From assembly GCA_900546255.1 (NCBI GenBank), contig URCB01000007.1, positions 1-64,000 on the forward strand: 64,000 nt of DNA, given 5' to 3'. The DNA comes from an uncultured Eubacteriales bacterium. Its GTDB lineage: Bacteria > Bacillota > Clostridia > Oscillospirales > Oscillospiraceae. Under the pieces are notes generated by a model. The model saw nothing but the letters and a program-made list of their open reading frames with translations, ran no database searches and had not been told where the DNA came from. Positions 15,411 to 23,022 of the stretch are shown piece by piece. The number at the start of each line of letters is the position of its first letter. Within the stretch, counting starts at the first letter, position 1. A program made the position numbers and the translations under genes.

Positions 15411-15893
15411 GTGGACCGGAAAACCTACGAGGAAGCCGTCGCCCTCCACAGCGACACCGTGACCCGCCTGCTTCTCCTGCGCTGTCGGCAGCCGGCAGAT
15501 GCCGAGGACTGCTATCAAGAAGTGTTTCTAAAGTTACTCACTGCCAAAGGTCCCTTCCGGGATCAGGAGCACATCAAAGCCTGGCTCATCCAGGTTACCC
15601 TCCACGAGGCTGTGAACCTCCACCGCCAGTTTTGGCATCGCAAGGTTGGCCTTCTGGGAGAGAGTCCCTTCCCTCCGGAGGCGGTGGCCCCAGAGAGCAG
15701 CGCCTGGGAGGTGCTGGAGACCCTGCGCACCCTGCCGGGGCATCAGCGGGACGTGCTCTACTTACACTGCGTGGAAGGCTATTCCGTGGAGGAGACGGCA
15801 ACGATTTTGGGGCTACGCCCGGGCGCCGTGAAGTCCCGCCTCAGCCGGGCCCGGGCCGCCCTGCGGAAGCAATTACAGGAGGAACCCCTATGA
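15411..15893 (+). CDS. ECF-type RNA polymerase sigma factor
   Basis: A 160-residue sigma-70 family member with region 2 (PADAEDCYQEVFLKLL, residues about 25-40, and FRDQEHIKAWLIQVTLHEA) and region 4 (LPGHQRDVLYLHCVEGYSVE, ATILGLRPGAVKSRLSRARA). The start is a GTG at 15411 with GGAAAGGGGG 8 bases upstream. An overlapping ATG one base earlier is out of frame. It shares ATGA with the following membrane protein, the usual arrangement for an ECF sigma and its anti-sigma. An ECF-like promoter upstream suggests it activates its own gene. Confidence 0.9.
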   Translation: MDRKTYEEAVALHSDTVTRLLLLRCRQPADAEDCYQEVFLKLLTAKGPFRDQEHIKAWLIQVTLHEAVNLHRQFWHRKVGLLGESPFPPEAVAPESSAWEVLETLRTLPGHQRDVLYLHCVEGYSVEETATILGLRPGAVKSRLSRARAALRKQLQEEPL

Positions 15894-16831
15894 ACTTACA
15901 GGATCTCAATCAAATCACCACGCCAAAGGAGTGGAAGCAGAGGGCTTTGTCCCTGGGAGACCCTGCCCCAGCCCGCCACCCCAAAGCAAAGAAAAAACTG
16001 GTGCTGGCGTTTGTGGTACTCCTCTGCCTGGTCCTGGGGGGCGGTACCGTGCTGGCTACCGAGATTGTACAGCACTTCCAAAATCCCAGGGTGGTGAAAG
16101 ACACAGCTGCCCTGGAACAGGAAATCGCTGCGCATGCAGCAGGGGGCTATGCCCTCTATGGCTCTGGAGGGCCCAATCCCATCTCTCAGGATGAGGTCAT
16201 TCACTTCTCCCGCACCCATTCTTCCACCTGGACCAGGGATGCTTACCTGGATGAGGATGCCATTCCCTTAAGCAGTGTGGACTGGATCTCCTCCACAGTG
16301 GACTGCGCAGAGGGTCCCCTGTGGGAGCGGCACGCCTACAACGCCAAGGGGCACGTCAGAGCCGAAGCCACTGCGGAAACACCCCTTCTGCTGCTGGACC
16401 GGCAGACCCCCTATGCCACTTGGGATTTGGACTGGATGGAGGCCCACTATGACAGCGTTCCCTATGGGAACCGCGCCTACACCACCACGGACCAAGACGG
16501 AAACTTCCTGGGCGCCTTCTTCGAAACATTGTATCTCTCAGGGGAAGACGCCTACGTTGATCTCACCTATTTCTATTCCATAGACCACACCGAGCCGTTT
16601 CCCGCGTATTATATCGAAGAGGAGTTTGACCAGATAGAGGAGTACACCACCTCCACCGGGGTGGCCTGTCTCCTCAGTCAATCGGGCAACGTCATCAACG
16701 CCAGAGCAGAGACGGCACACTATACCTTCTATCTCTATGCCGGCAACCTAACCTTTGACGAAACCAAGGCGATCTTGGAGCATCTTCAGCTCCAAGTTGA
16801 CACCGCCCCGGCATTCTGCTCGCAAGAGTAA
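15890..16831 (+). CDS. Putative anti-sigma factor (single-pass membrane protein)
   Basis: A 313-residue protein with a cytoplasmic N-terminus of about 40 residues ending in a basic patch (RHPKAKKK), one membrane helix (LVLAFVVLLCLVLGGGTVLA) and a large extracytoplasmic domain without recognised family. The order and the 4-base overlap with the ECF gene suggest that its N-terminus holds the sigma factor and the outer domain senses a signal. No ZAS zinc motif is visible, so this would be a non-ZAS type. Function is inferred from context. Confidence 0.7.
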   Translation: MNLQDLNQITTPKEWKQRALSLGDPAPARHPKAKKKLVLAFVVLLCLVLGGGTVLATEIVQHFQNPRVVKDTAALEQEIAAHAAGGYALYGSGGPNPISQDEVIHFSRTHSSTWTRDAYLDEDAIPLSSVDWISSTVDCAEGPLWERHAYNAKGHVRAEATAETPLLLLDRQTPYATWDLDWMEAHYDSVPYGNRAYTTTDQDGNFLGAFFETLYLSGEDAYVDLTYFYSIDHTEPFPAYYIEEEFDQIEEYTTSTGVACLLSQSGNVINARAETAHYTFYLYAGNLTFDETKAILEHLQLQVDTAPAFCSQE

Positions 16832-16841
16832 CTCCAGATAC

Positions 16842-16886
16842 AAAGCCCCCGGACCGTGCGCCTGCGCACGGTCCGGGGGCTTTGTC
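16842..16886. terminator. Strong bidirectional terminator
   Basis: AAAGCCCCCGGACCGTGCG pairs with CGCACGGTCCGGGGGCTTT around a 4-base loop. It separates the convergent anti-sigma and coaX genes. Confidence 0.9.
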
Positions 16887-17666
16887 TTATTCCTTCTGTT
16901 CCCGCTTGTAGCGCTCATAGATGATTCGCAAACCATCCAGGATCAACTGGCCGTCCACCACGTCGATCATGTCGGTGTTGTCTGCGATGAGCCGGGCTAA
17001 GCCGCCGGTGGCCACCACCTTGATGTCCTGGCCGTAGCCCATTTCCCGCTTCGTCTGGCGGATGAGGTACTCCATAGCGCCGATGTATCCCATCACAGAC
17101 CCCGCCTGGATCTGGGCAATGGTGTTGAGCCCCAGCACCGAGTCTGGGCACACCAGCTCAATTTGGGGGAGCATGGCTGCCTGCTGGAAGAGCGCGTCAG
17201 TGGACACCCGGATCCCTGCCAGAATACTGCCTCCCAAATAGCGCCCCGTGTCGCTCAAAGCGTCTACGGTGGTGGCGGTGCCAAAGTCCAGCACCACCAG
17301 GGGCTTCCCATACTTTTCCATAGCCGCCACGCAGGAGACCGACCGGTCCGCGCCCAGGTGGCTCTCGCTGTCGTACTCAATGCCTGGGGAGACGTCATCA
17401 TCCACGATAATCGGCTTTTTCCCAAAATACTTCACAATCGCACTGGTGAGGGTATACATCACCTGGGGCACCACGGAGGCGATGATGATATCACACACCT
17501 GGTCGGTCGTCCAGTTGAACCGGCGGAAATACTCACAGACGGTCAGCCCAATCTCGTCAGACGTACGGTTGGTGTCTGTCATTAAGCGAAAACTTCCCAC
17601 CAGGGTTTCCCCTTCCAGCAGTCCAAACACCATATTGGTGTTTCCCACATCAATGGCCATCAGCAT
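16887..17666 (-). CDS. coaX: Type III pantothenate kinase
   Basis: A 259-residue acetate/sugar-kinase-fold enzyme that phosphorylates pantothenate, the first step of coenzyme A synthesis. It has the nucleotide motif IDVGNTNMVFG at the very N-terminus, HLGADRSVSCVAAMEKYG, and the phosphate/substrate motif VLDFGTATTVDALS with LGGSILAG. The start at 17666 is set by AGGAGG 8 bases upstream; a longer frame to 17768 lacks family similarity. The type III form is expected in anaerobic Clostridia. Confidence 0.96.
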   Translation of the reverse strand: MLMAIDVGNTNMVFGLLEGETLVGSFRLMTDTNRTSDEIGLTVCEYFRRFNWTTDQVCDIIIASVVPQVMYTLTSAIVKYFGKKPIIVDDDVSPGIEYDSESHLGADRSVSCVAAMEKYGKPLVVLDFGTATTVDALSDTGRYLGGSILAGIRVSTDALFQQAAMLPQIELVCPDSVLGLNTIAQIQAGSVMGYIGAMEYLIRQTKREMGYGQDIKVVATGGLARLIADNTDMIDVVDGQLILDGLRIIYERYKREQKE

Positions 17667-17877
17667 GGCAGGTTCCTCCTCTTTTCCTTTGCGGAATGCC
17701 CTGTTCCCCGGGACGGCACCGCCGTCGAATCCCCGGGAAAACAGGGAGGCGAGGACATCATAGCACACTCAAGGGTTTTTTTCCAGGTTTATTTTTGGGT
17801 TTGCCCGGGCTGGAGGGCACATCCTTTCCCCCGCCGTCATATACTGGGACAGCAATACTTGGAAGGAGACCATGCCC

Positions 17878-18147
17878 ATGCAACCTTTTTCTGCCCCCCT
17901 TCGTGACCATCCCCAGGCCAAGCAGCTGCTGGAAAACCAAGCGGCCATCCGCCAGATGCTGGCCAACCCCGAGACCCAAAAACTCCTCCGGTCCCTGCAA
18001 AAGAAAAACGCTGGGCAGCTGAAGTCCGCCGCCCAGTCGGCACTCCAGGGCGACACCGCCGCCCTCACCCAAGTGCTCAACGAGTTGGCCGCCGATCCCC
18101 AGGCCAAACAGGCCATGGAGCAGTTGGACCAAACCTTAAACAAGTAA
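17878..18147 (+). CDS. Conserved small protein of unknown function (gene 1 of 3)
   Basis: An 89-residue hydrophilic, probably all-helical protein rich in Gln, Leu and Ala. LLENQAAIRQMLANPETQ is a notable helix. There is no signal peptide or membrane segment. The second ATG (17878) is chosen because AAGGAGA is 8 bases away, against 2 for the ATG at 17872. It is followed by two further small genes in the same direction, likely one operon. I do not recognise a function. Confidence 0.6.
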   Translation: MQPFSAPLRDHPQAKQLLENQAAIRQMLANPETQKLLRSLQKKNAGQLKSAAQSALQGDTAALTQVLNELAADPQAKQAMEQLDQTLNK

Positions 18148-18177
18148 CCCCATCCTTCCGGGAAAGGAGGTGTCCCC

Positions 18178-18549
18178 ATGGCTGACCTGGAAGAAACCCT
18201 GCACGCCCTGCTGTCTGACCCGGAGACCATGGGGCAGCTTCAGGCCTTGGCAAGCCAACTGGGGTTGGACGGGGCCGCCCCCTCTGAAGACGGTGAGGAG
18301 GCCCCGGGACAGGCGCCGTCCCCGCCCCCCTTCGATCTGGAGGAGATCGGCCAGATGGGACGGCTGCTGGAGCTGTTCCAAACCAGCCAGCAAACTGACC
18401 CCCAGGCCGATGCCCTCATCGCTGCGCTGCGCCCCTATCTGCGGCCAGAGCGGCAGCGGAAGCTGGATCAGGCTGTCCGGCTGGCGGGCCTCTCCCGGGC
18501 GGCTCGCCAGGCCTACCGCCTATGGAAAGCGGGTGAGCTCCATTTATAA
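18178..18549 (+). CDS. Conserved small protein of unknown function (gene 2 of 3)
   Basis: A 123-residue soluble protein with a helical N-terminus (LHALLSDPETMGQLQALASQ), a Pro/Glu-rich linker at 36-52 and a basic C-terminal helix region (LRPYLRPERQRKLDQAVRLA). The LxxDPET motif is shared in looser form with gene 1 (LANPETQ), suggesting that the two have related helical units. AAAGGAGG precedes the ATG. No catalytic motif is evident. Confidence 0.65.
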   Translation: MADLEETLHALLSDPETMGQLQALASQLGLDGAAPSEDGEEAPGQAPSPPPFDLEEIGQMGRLLELFQTSQQTDPQADALIAALRPYLRPERQRKLDQAVRLAGLSRAARQAYRLWKAGELHL

Positions 18550-18811
18550 CGCTTACATACCAGGGGAAGGGCCCTATGAAAACATCCCGGAGGAACATCC
18601 TCCGGGATGGGGGGCCACCCTCTCCTCCCTGCTCGGCGGAAAAGGCGGCGGGCTCACCAGTCTGCTGCAAAAACTGGGCTTTGGGAAGGTGGACAGCGGG
18701 GACCTGCTTTTGATGCTGATCCTTTTCCTGCTGTGGCGGGAGGGGGACCAGTTGGACTGGGTCCTTCTGTTGGGGCTGGCCCTGCTATTCCTCCGGGACA
18801 GTGACCCCTGA
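18533..18811 (+). CDS. Small membrane protein of unknown function (gene 3 of 3)
   Basis: A 92-residue protein from a GTG at 18533 that overlaps gene 2 by 17 bases. The first 50 residues are Gly/Pro-rich and polar (PGWGATLSSLLGGKGGG). Two hydrophobic segments end the protein (LLLMLILFLLW and WVLLLGLALLFL). Its stop lies 26 bases inside the 3' end of the convergent gene 18785-19537. The start is uncertain because no strong ribosome site is present, but coupling to gene 2 would explain that. Confidence 0.55.
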   Translation: MSSIYNAYIPGEGPYENIPEEHPPGWGATLSSLLGGKGGGLTSLLQKLGFGKVDSGDLLLMLILFLLWREGDQLDWVLLLGLALLFLRDSDP

Positions 18812-19537
18812 ACTCTCGTGGAGGACCGTGCCGTCCGGCAGGGAGAACACCGTCCCCGCCTCCAGGGGCGCTTGAAACTGGTTTTCCGTCATCTCATAGA
18901 CCTTCTGGTCCCCTTCATAGGTCTCTGCAGCGCAGAGCAGGCCGGTGTCCGTGGCAATCCAGTAACGGTCCACCACCCCTTGGACCCCTTCTACCTCTAT
19001 GAAAATGCAGTCCTTCCCGTTCTTTTCCTCGTAATTGGCCGCAGTAATCTGCTGGGTGTCCAGGTCCAGCACATCCTCATAGGTGGGGATGCGCTGGGCC
19101 AGGTCGGCGGTCCCATCCCCAGCTTCGGTTTCCTGCCACGTTTGGTCTCCCGCATACCAGAGGCGGAGTTTCCCCTCCCCCACCAACCGGTACTGCACGG
19201 TGCCGCCGGTGGCGATGGTGGTGCGGACGTACCCGCCGTCGGCCCAGATCTCCACCTGCTCTGCCGACTCGCCCCCCTCCCAGAAGAGGGTGACGGTGAG
19301 TTCCCGGTAGTAACTGTCCGGCCGGGAGAGGCTGGCAATCACCGTTTGCACCGTCTCCGGTGTGACCTCCACCGGAAGAAACGCCTGGCTCTCCCCTTCT
19401 GTCTCCTGGTTGACATTGGGAAGGGTCACTTGGGGCGCACGGCCGGTGATCGCCGGCAGGACAATGCTCACAAATACCGCCGCAACCACCGTCACGGCAA
19501 TCGCAATCACCAAAATGGTTCGGTTTTTCTGGTCCAT
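18785..19537 (-). CDS. Membrane-anchored extracytoplasmic protein, unknown function
   Basis: A 250-residue protein with one N-terminal membrane helix (ILVIAIAVTVVAAVFVSIVL) and an extracytoplasmic domain with alternating short strands, including YYRELTVTLFWEGG and YAGDQTWQETEAGDG. The fold vaguely resembles lipoprotein carrier or outer-face sensor domains, but no cysteine lipobox is present. It lies directly upstream of nothing else and downstream of wecB on the same strand (24 bases), so it may belong to the cell-envelope glycan operon tagO-wecB. Confidence 0.65.
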   Translation of the reverse strand: MDQKNRTILVIAIAVTVVAAVFVSIVLPAITGRAPQVTLPNVNQETEGESQAFLPVEVTPETVQTVIASLSRPDSYYRELTVTLFWEGGESAEQVEIWADGGYVRTTIATGGTVQYRLVGEGKLRLWYAGDQTWQETEAGDGTADLAQRIPTYEDVLDLDTQQITAANYEEKNGKDCIFIEVEGVQGVVDRYWIATDTGLLCAAETYEGDQKVYEMTENQFQAPLEAGTVFSLPDGTVLHESSGVTVPEE

Positions 19538-19561
19538 CGGTGCCGCTTCCCCCTTCCTCGG

Positions 19562-20707
19562 TTATACGGAGAATGCGTCCGGCGGGGTCTCCCGCAGACC
19601 GTAGTGCCATAGAATGCCATCGACAATCCGCCGGCAGGCCTGCCCATCCCCATAGGGATTGACCGCCTGGGCCATCTGGGCATAGGCCGCCGGATCGGTA
19701 AGCAGCCGGGCCGCTTGGTCATACACCGCCTGGGCTTCCGTCCCCGCCAGGCGGACGGTACCGGCTTTCACTGCCTCAGGCCGCTCTGTCTCCCGGCGCA
19801 GCACCAGGACAGGCCGCCCCAAGGCCGGGGCTTCCTCCTGAAGCCCGCCGGAGTCGGTCATCACAAAAGCGGACCGGGCCATGAGGTTGTGCATCTCATC
19901 GGGGGTCAGCGGCGGGATCAAATGGATCCGTTCGTGGTTCGAGAGGTGCCGCTGGGCCACCTCCTGCACCGCCGGAGACAGGTGCACGGGATAGACCAGT
20001 TCCACCTCCGGAAAATCCTCCACCAGGCGGCGCAGGGCGCCCATGATGTTTTCCATGGGCTGGCCATAGTTCTCCCGCCGGTGGCAGGTGACCAGAATGA
20101 CCCGCTTCCCCGTATAGTCCAGCGTGTTAAGCAGGTCTGTCCGGAAGCGATAGGCCGGCTGCACCGTGGTTTTGAGGGCGTCGATCACCGTGTTCCCGGT
20201 GACAAAGATGCCGTCCCGAATGCCCTCCTGGAGAAGGTTCTCCCGGTTGGCCGGGGTGGGGCAGAAATGAAGGGACGCCAGGTCCCCCACCAAGGTGCGG
20301 TTCATCTCCTCCGGAAAGGGGGAGTAGCGGTCCCAGGTGCGCAGGCCGGCCTCCACATGGCCCACTGCGATCTTCTGATAAAAGGCAGCCAGCGCGCCGG
20401 AAAAGGTGGTAGAGGTGTCTCCGTGGACCAGCACCAGGTCCGGCTTTTCCCGGGAAAACACCTGCTCCAACCCCAGCAGGCATTTGCTGGTGATGGTGTA
20501 CAAGCTTTGCCGGTCCTCCATGATGTCCAAGTCATAGTCGGGCGTGATGGCAAACAGCCCAAGCACATCGTCCAACATTTGGCGGTGCTGGGCCGTGATG
20601 CAGCAGATGCTCTGGATCTCAGTCCTGCTTTCCAGCTCCTTCACCAGGGGGGCCATCTTCACTGCCTCCGGCCGGGTCCCGAAGATCGTCATGACTTTCA
20701 GGGGCAT
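19562..20707 (-). CDS. wecB: UDP-N-acetylglucosamine 2-epimerase (non-hydrolysing)
   Basis: A 381-residue GT-B-fold enzyme that converts UDP-GlcNAc to UDP-ManNAc for teichoic acid or capsule linkage units. It has the diagnostic N-terminus IFGTRPEAVKMAPLVKEL, HGDTSTTFSG, GHVEAGLRTW and the ESGG-equivalent MTDSGGLQEEAP. AAAGGAGG precedes the start by 9 bases. The start lies 89 bases inside the 3' end of the upstream glycan transferase gene, an unusually long overlap. Together with that gene it forms the first steps of wall-polymer synthesis. Confidence 0.95.
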   Translation of the reverse strand: MPLKVMTIFGTRPEAVKMAPLVKELESRTEIQSICCITAQHRQMLDDVLGLFAITPDYDLDIMEDRQSLYTITSKCLLGLEQVFSREKPDLVLVHGDTSTTFSGALAAFYQKIAVGHVEAGLRTWDRYSPFPEEMNRTLVGDLASLHFCPTPANRENLLQEGIRDGIFVTGNTVIDALKTTVQPAYRFRTDLLNTLDYTGKRVILVTCHRRENYGQPMENIMGALRRLVEDFPEVELVYPVHLSPAVQEVAQRHLSNHERIHLIPPLTPDEMHNLMARSAFVMTDSGGLQEEAPALGRPVLVLRRETERPEAVKAGTVRLAGTEAQAVYDQAARLLTDPAAYAQMAQAVNPYGDGQACRRIVDGILWHYGLRETPPDAFSV

Positions 20708-21794
20708 GGCTGTCTTCCTCCTTTGGTTGCTCTATGGGTTCTTTGTGGCTGTCGTTGTGGTTGCTGAGGAAAATCTTGGCGGAGATCACCCCTGCCAGGC
20801 ACAGGGCGCACAGCAGGACAATCGCCTTTAAGGCACCGCTGGTGGTGAGCACCACAGCGGACAAGCCCAGAATGGCGCTGACCACATACAGGATGGCCAC
20901 CGCCTGCTTCTGGCTAAAGCCCATGTCAATGAGCCGGTGGTGAACGTGGCTGCGGTCCGGCGCCATGGGGCTTTGCCCTTTCGACAGCCGCCGCAAAATG
21001 GCAAAGCAGGTGTCAAACAAAGGCAGGCCCAGCATCAGGAAGGGCACCGCGAAGGAAATGATGGTATAAAACTTAAACAGGCCTTGGATGGACACCACCG
21101 CCAAGATAAAGCCCAGAAAAGTAGAACCGGTATCCCCCATAAAAATCTTGGCTGGGTTCATGTTATAGGGCATGAAGCCGATGCATCCCCCTGCCAGGGC
21201 GGCCATCATCAAAGCCACCATGCCCTCGCTGACCAGCATGGCAATCACCAGCATGGTCAGGGAGCTGATGGTGGCCACGCCCACCGCCAAGCCGTCCAGT
21301 CCGTCGATCAGATTCACCGCGTTGGTGATGGCCACAATCCAAATAACCGAAAGGGGGATGGCCAAAGATCCCAGGCTCCAATAGGGATTCTCGCTGAACA
21401 GATTGGGGTTGGATAGCACCTCAATCACATTGCCATGGAGCACCGCAATGAGGGCCGCGCCAATCTGCACCAGCAGTTTCGGCAGGGCCGGGAGGGCATA
21501 GATATCATCGAAGATGCCCAGAATGACGATCACCACCGCCCCCAAAAGCATTCCCCGGTTGGCCTGGTCCATGGGGACAAAGATCAGCGCACTGAGAAGA
21601 AAGCCCAGAAAAATGGCCAACCCACCCATCCGGGGGATGGGGTGGTGATGCATCCGTCGGTTGTCTTTGGGAATGTCCATGGCGCCCACGCGCTGGGCAA
21701 TGGACTTGACCACGGGGGTGGAAATAAAGGAAATCAACAGGGCCACCACGAGGGCTGCGGCAACCCGCGCAATGACCGGCAGTTCCAATGTCAT
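20619..21794 (-). CDS. tagO: Undecaprenyl-phosphate GlcNAc-1-phosphate transferase (TagO/WecA type)
   Basis: A 391-residue polytopic membrane enzyme of the MraY/WecA family that loads GlcNAc-1-phosphate on undecaprenyl phosphate. Motifs include DNRRMHHHPIPRMGGLAIFL, the catalytic ILGIFDD, NAVNLIDGLDGLAVG, FMGDTGSTFLGF and the cytoplasmic HVHHRLID. About ten membrane helices are visible. The last 45 residues are an acidic, His/Asp/Glu/Pro-rich tail that is read across the first 29 codons of wecB. The start at 21794 has no long alternative. Confidence 0.94.
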   Translation of the reverse strand: MTLELPVIARVAAALVVALLISFISTPVVKSIAQRVGAMDIPKDNRRMHHHPIPRMGGLAIFLGFLLSALIFVPMDQANRGMLLGAVVIVILGIFDDIYALPALPKLLVQIGAALIAVLHGNVIEVLSNPNLFSENPYWSLGSLAIPLSVIWIVAITNAVNLIDGLDGLAVGVATISSLTMLVIAMLVSEGMVALMMAALAGGCIGFMPYNMNPAKIFMGDTGSTFLGFILAVVSIQGLFKFYTIISFAVPFLMLGLPLFDTCFAILRRLSKGQSPMAPDRSHVHHRLIDMGFSQKQAVAILYVVSAILGLSAVVLTTSGALKAIVLLCALCLAGVISAKIFLSNHNDSHKEPIEQPKEEDSHAPESHDDLRDPAGGSEDGPPGEGAGKQD

Positions 21795-21834
21795 GCTTAT
21801 CGTATCCTCCTTTGGGTGTTAGCCATCGGATTGA

Positions 21835-22833
21835 TCAGCGGGGGGCGAAGCCCACCTTCTTGTGCACCTTCCGCAGGGTCCGGTTGGCGATGGCGGCCGC
21901 CTTCTCTGCCCCCTGGCGGTAGAGGCTTTCCAGATAGCCCTTGTCCGCCAGCAGGCGCTCGGTCTCCTCCCGGATGGGGCGGAGGGTTTCAATCACAGCC
22001 TCCCCCACGGCGGGTTTAAAGTCGCCGTAGCCCTTGCCGGCAAATTCGTTCTCCACAGCCTCCGGCGTGGTGCCGGTGACGGCCGCGTAGATCTCGATGA
22101 GGTTGGTGACCCCGGGCTTGTCCGGCGAGCGGTAGATGCCCCCCTCGCTGTCGGTCACTGCCCGCTTAAACTTGCGGAGGATGACCTCCGGCTTGTCCAT
22201 CACCAGGATGTAGGAGTTTTCGTTGGGGCTGGACTTGCTCATTTTTTTATCCGGCTCACTCAGGGACATAACCCGGGCTGCCACTTCAGGGATATAGGCC
22301 TCTGGCATGGTGAACACATCCCCATAGATGCCGTTGAACCGCTGGGCAATGTTCCGGGTGATCTCCACATGCTGGCGCTGGTCCTCCCCCACGGGCACCA
22401 GGTCGGCCTGGTAGAGCAGGATGTCCGCCGCCATTAAGGTGGGATAGGTAAACAGGCCGGCATTCACATTGTCCGCATGGGTGGCAGACTTGTCCTTAAA
22501 CTGGGTCATGCGGCTCAGCTCCCCGAACATGGTGTAGCAGTTGAGCACCCAGGCCAGCTCCGCGTGCTGGGGCACATGGGACTGGATAAAGATGATGCTC
22601 TTCTCCGGGTCCAGCCCACAGGCGATAAACTGGGCGTAAAGTTCCAAGGACTGCCGGCGCAGGGCCGCAGGGTCCTGGCGGACGGTGATGGCATGCTCGT
22701 CGGCGACGCAATAGATGGCGTTATAGTCCTCCTGCAAGGTAACCCAGTTGCGCAAAGCCCCCAAGTAATTGCCCAGGGTGATCTTCCCACTGGGCTGGGT
22801 GGCGCTGAAAATGATCTTTTTCTCGTGTTCCAT
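21835..22833 (-). CDS. trpS: Tryptophan-tRNA ligase
   Basis: A 332-residue class Ic aminoacyl-tRNA synthetase that charges tRNA-Trp. The N-terminus IIFSATQPSGKITLGNYLGA contains the HIGH-equivalent. KKMSKSSPN is the KMSKS loop. The length is typical of bacterial TrpRS. The start at 22833 is chosen by GGAGG 5 bases upstream; ATGs at 22845 and further upstream lie in or before that ribosome site. It is divergent from gltX. Confidence 0.96.
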   Translation of the reverse strand: MEHEKKIIFSATQPSGKITLGNYLGALRNWVTLQEDYNAIYCVADEHAITVRQDPAALRRQSLELYAQFIACGLDPEKSIIFIQSHVPQHAELAWVLNCYTMFGELSRMTQFKDKSATHADNVNAGLFTYPTLMAADILLYQADLVPVGEDQRQHVEITRNIAQRFNGIYGDVFTMPEAYIPEVAARVMSLSEPDKKMSKSSPNENSYILVMDKPEVILRKFKRAVTDSEGGIYRSPDKPGVTNLIEIYAAVTGTTPEAVENEFAGKGYGDFKPAVGEAVIETLRPIREETERLLADKGYLESLYRQGAEKAAAIANRTLRKVHKKVGFAPR

Positions 22834-22904
22834 AGATACCTCCATGGGCAGTAGGCCCATTGTTCTCTGCAAAAGCCCATTGGGCTTAAATTTCATGCTT
22901 TCTT

Positions 22905-22933
22905 ATCTTACCACAACCGCCTCCGCCATGCAA
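22905..22933 (-). promoter_or_regulatory. trpS promoter
   Basis: On the minus strand TTGCAT (22933-22928) and TAAGAT (22910-22905) are 17 bases apart. The short leader carries a small AAGCCCAATGGGCTTTT hairpin and GGGCCTACTGCCC just before the ribosome site, but it is too short for a T-box. Confidence 0.65.
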
Positions 22934-22951
22934 GAATCCCCGGAATAAACC

Positions 22952-22980
22952 TTGACTTTTCTCCCTATGAATTTTAGAAT
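22952..22980 (+). promoter_or_regulatory. gltX promoter
   Basis: TTGACT (22952-22957) and TAGAAT (22975-22980) are 17 bases apart, 42 bases before the chosen gltX start. Confidence 0.75.
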
Positions 22981-23022
22981 ATGTCCCAGAAAAACGACAC
23001 TACGAAAGAGGAGGCCCTCCCT

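Noticed and set aside
22870..22933. T-box leader before trpS
   Set aside because: The distance from promoter to start is under 80 bases and no T-box sequence is present.
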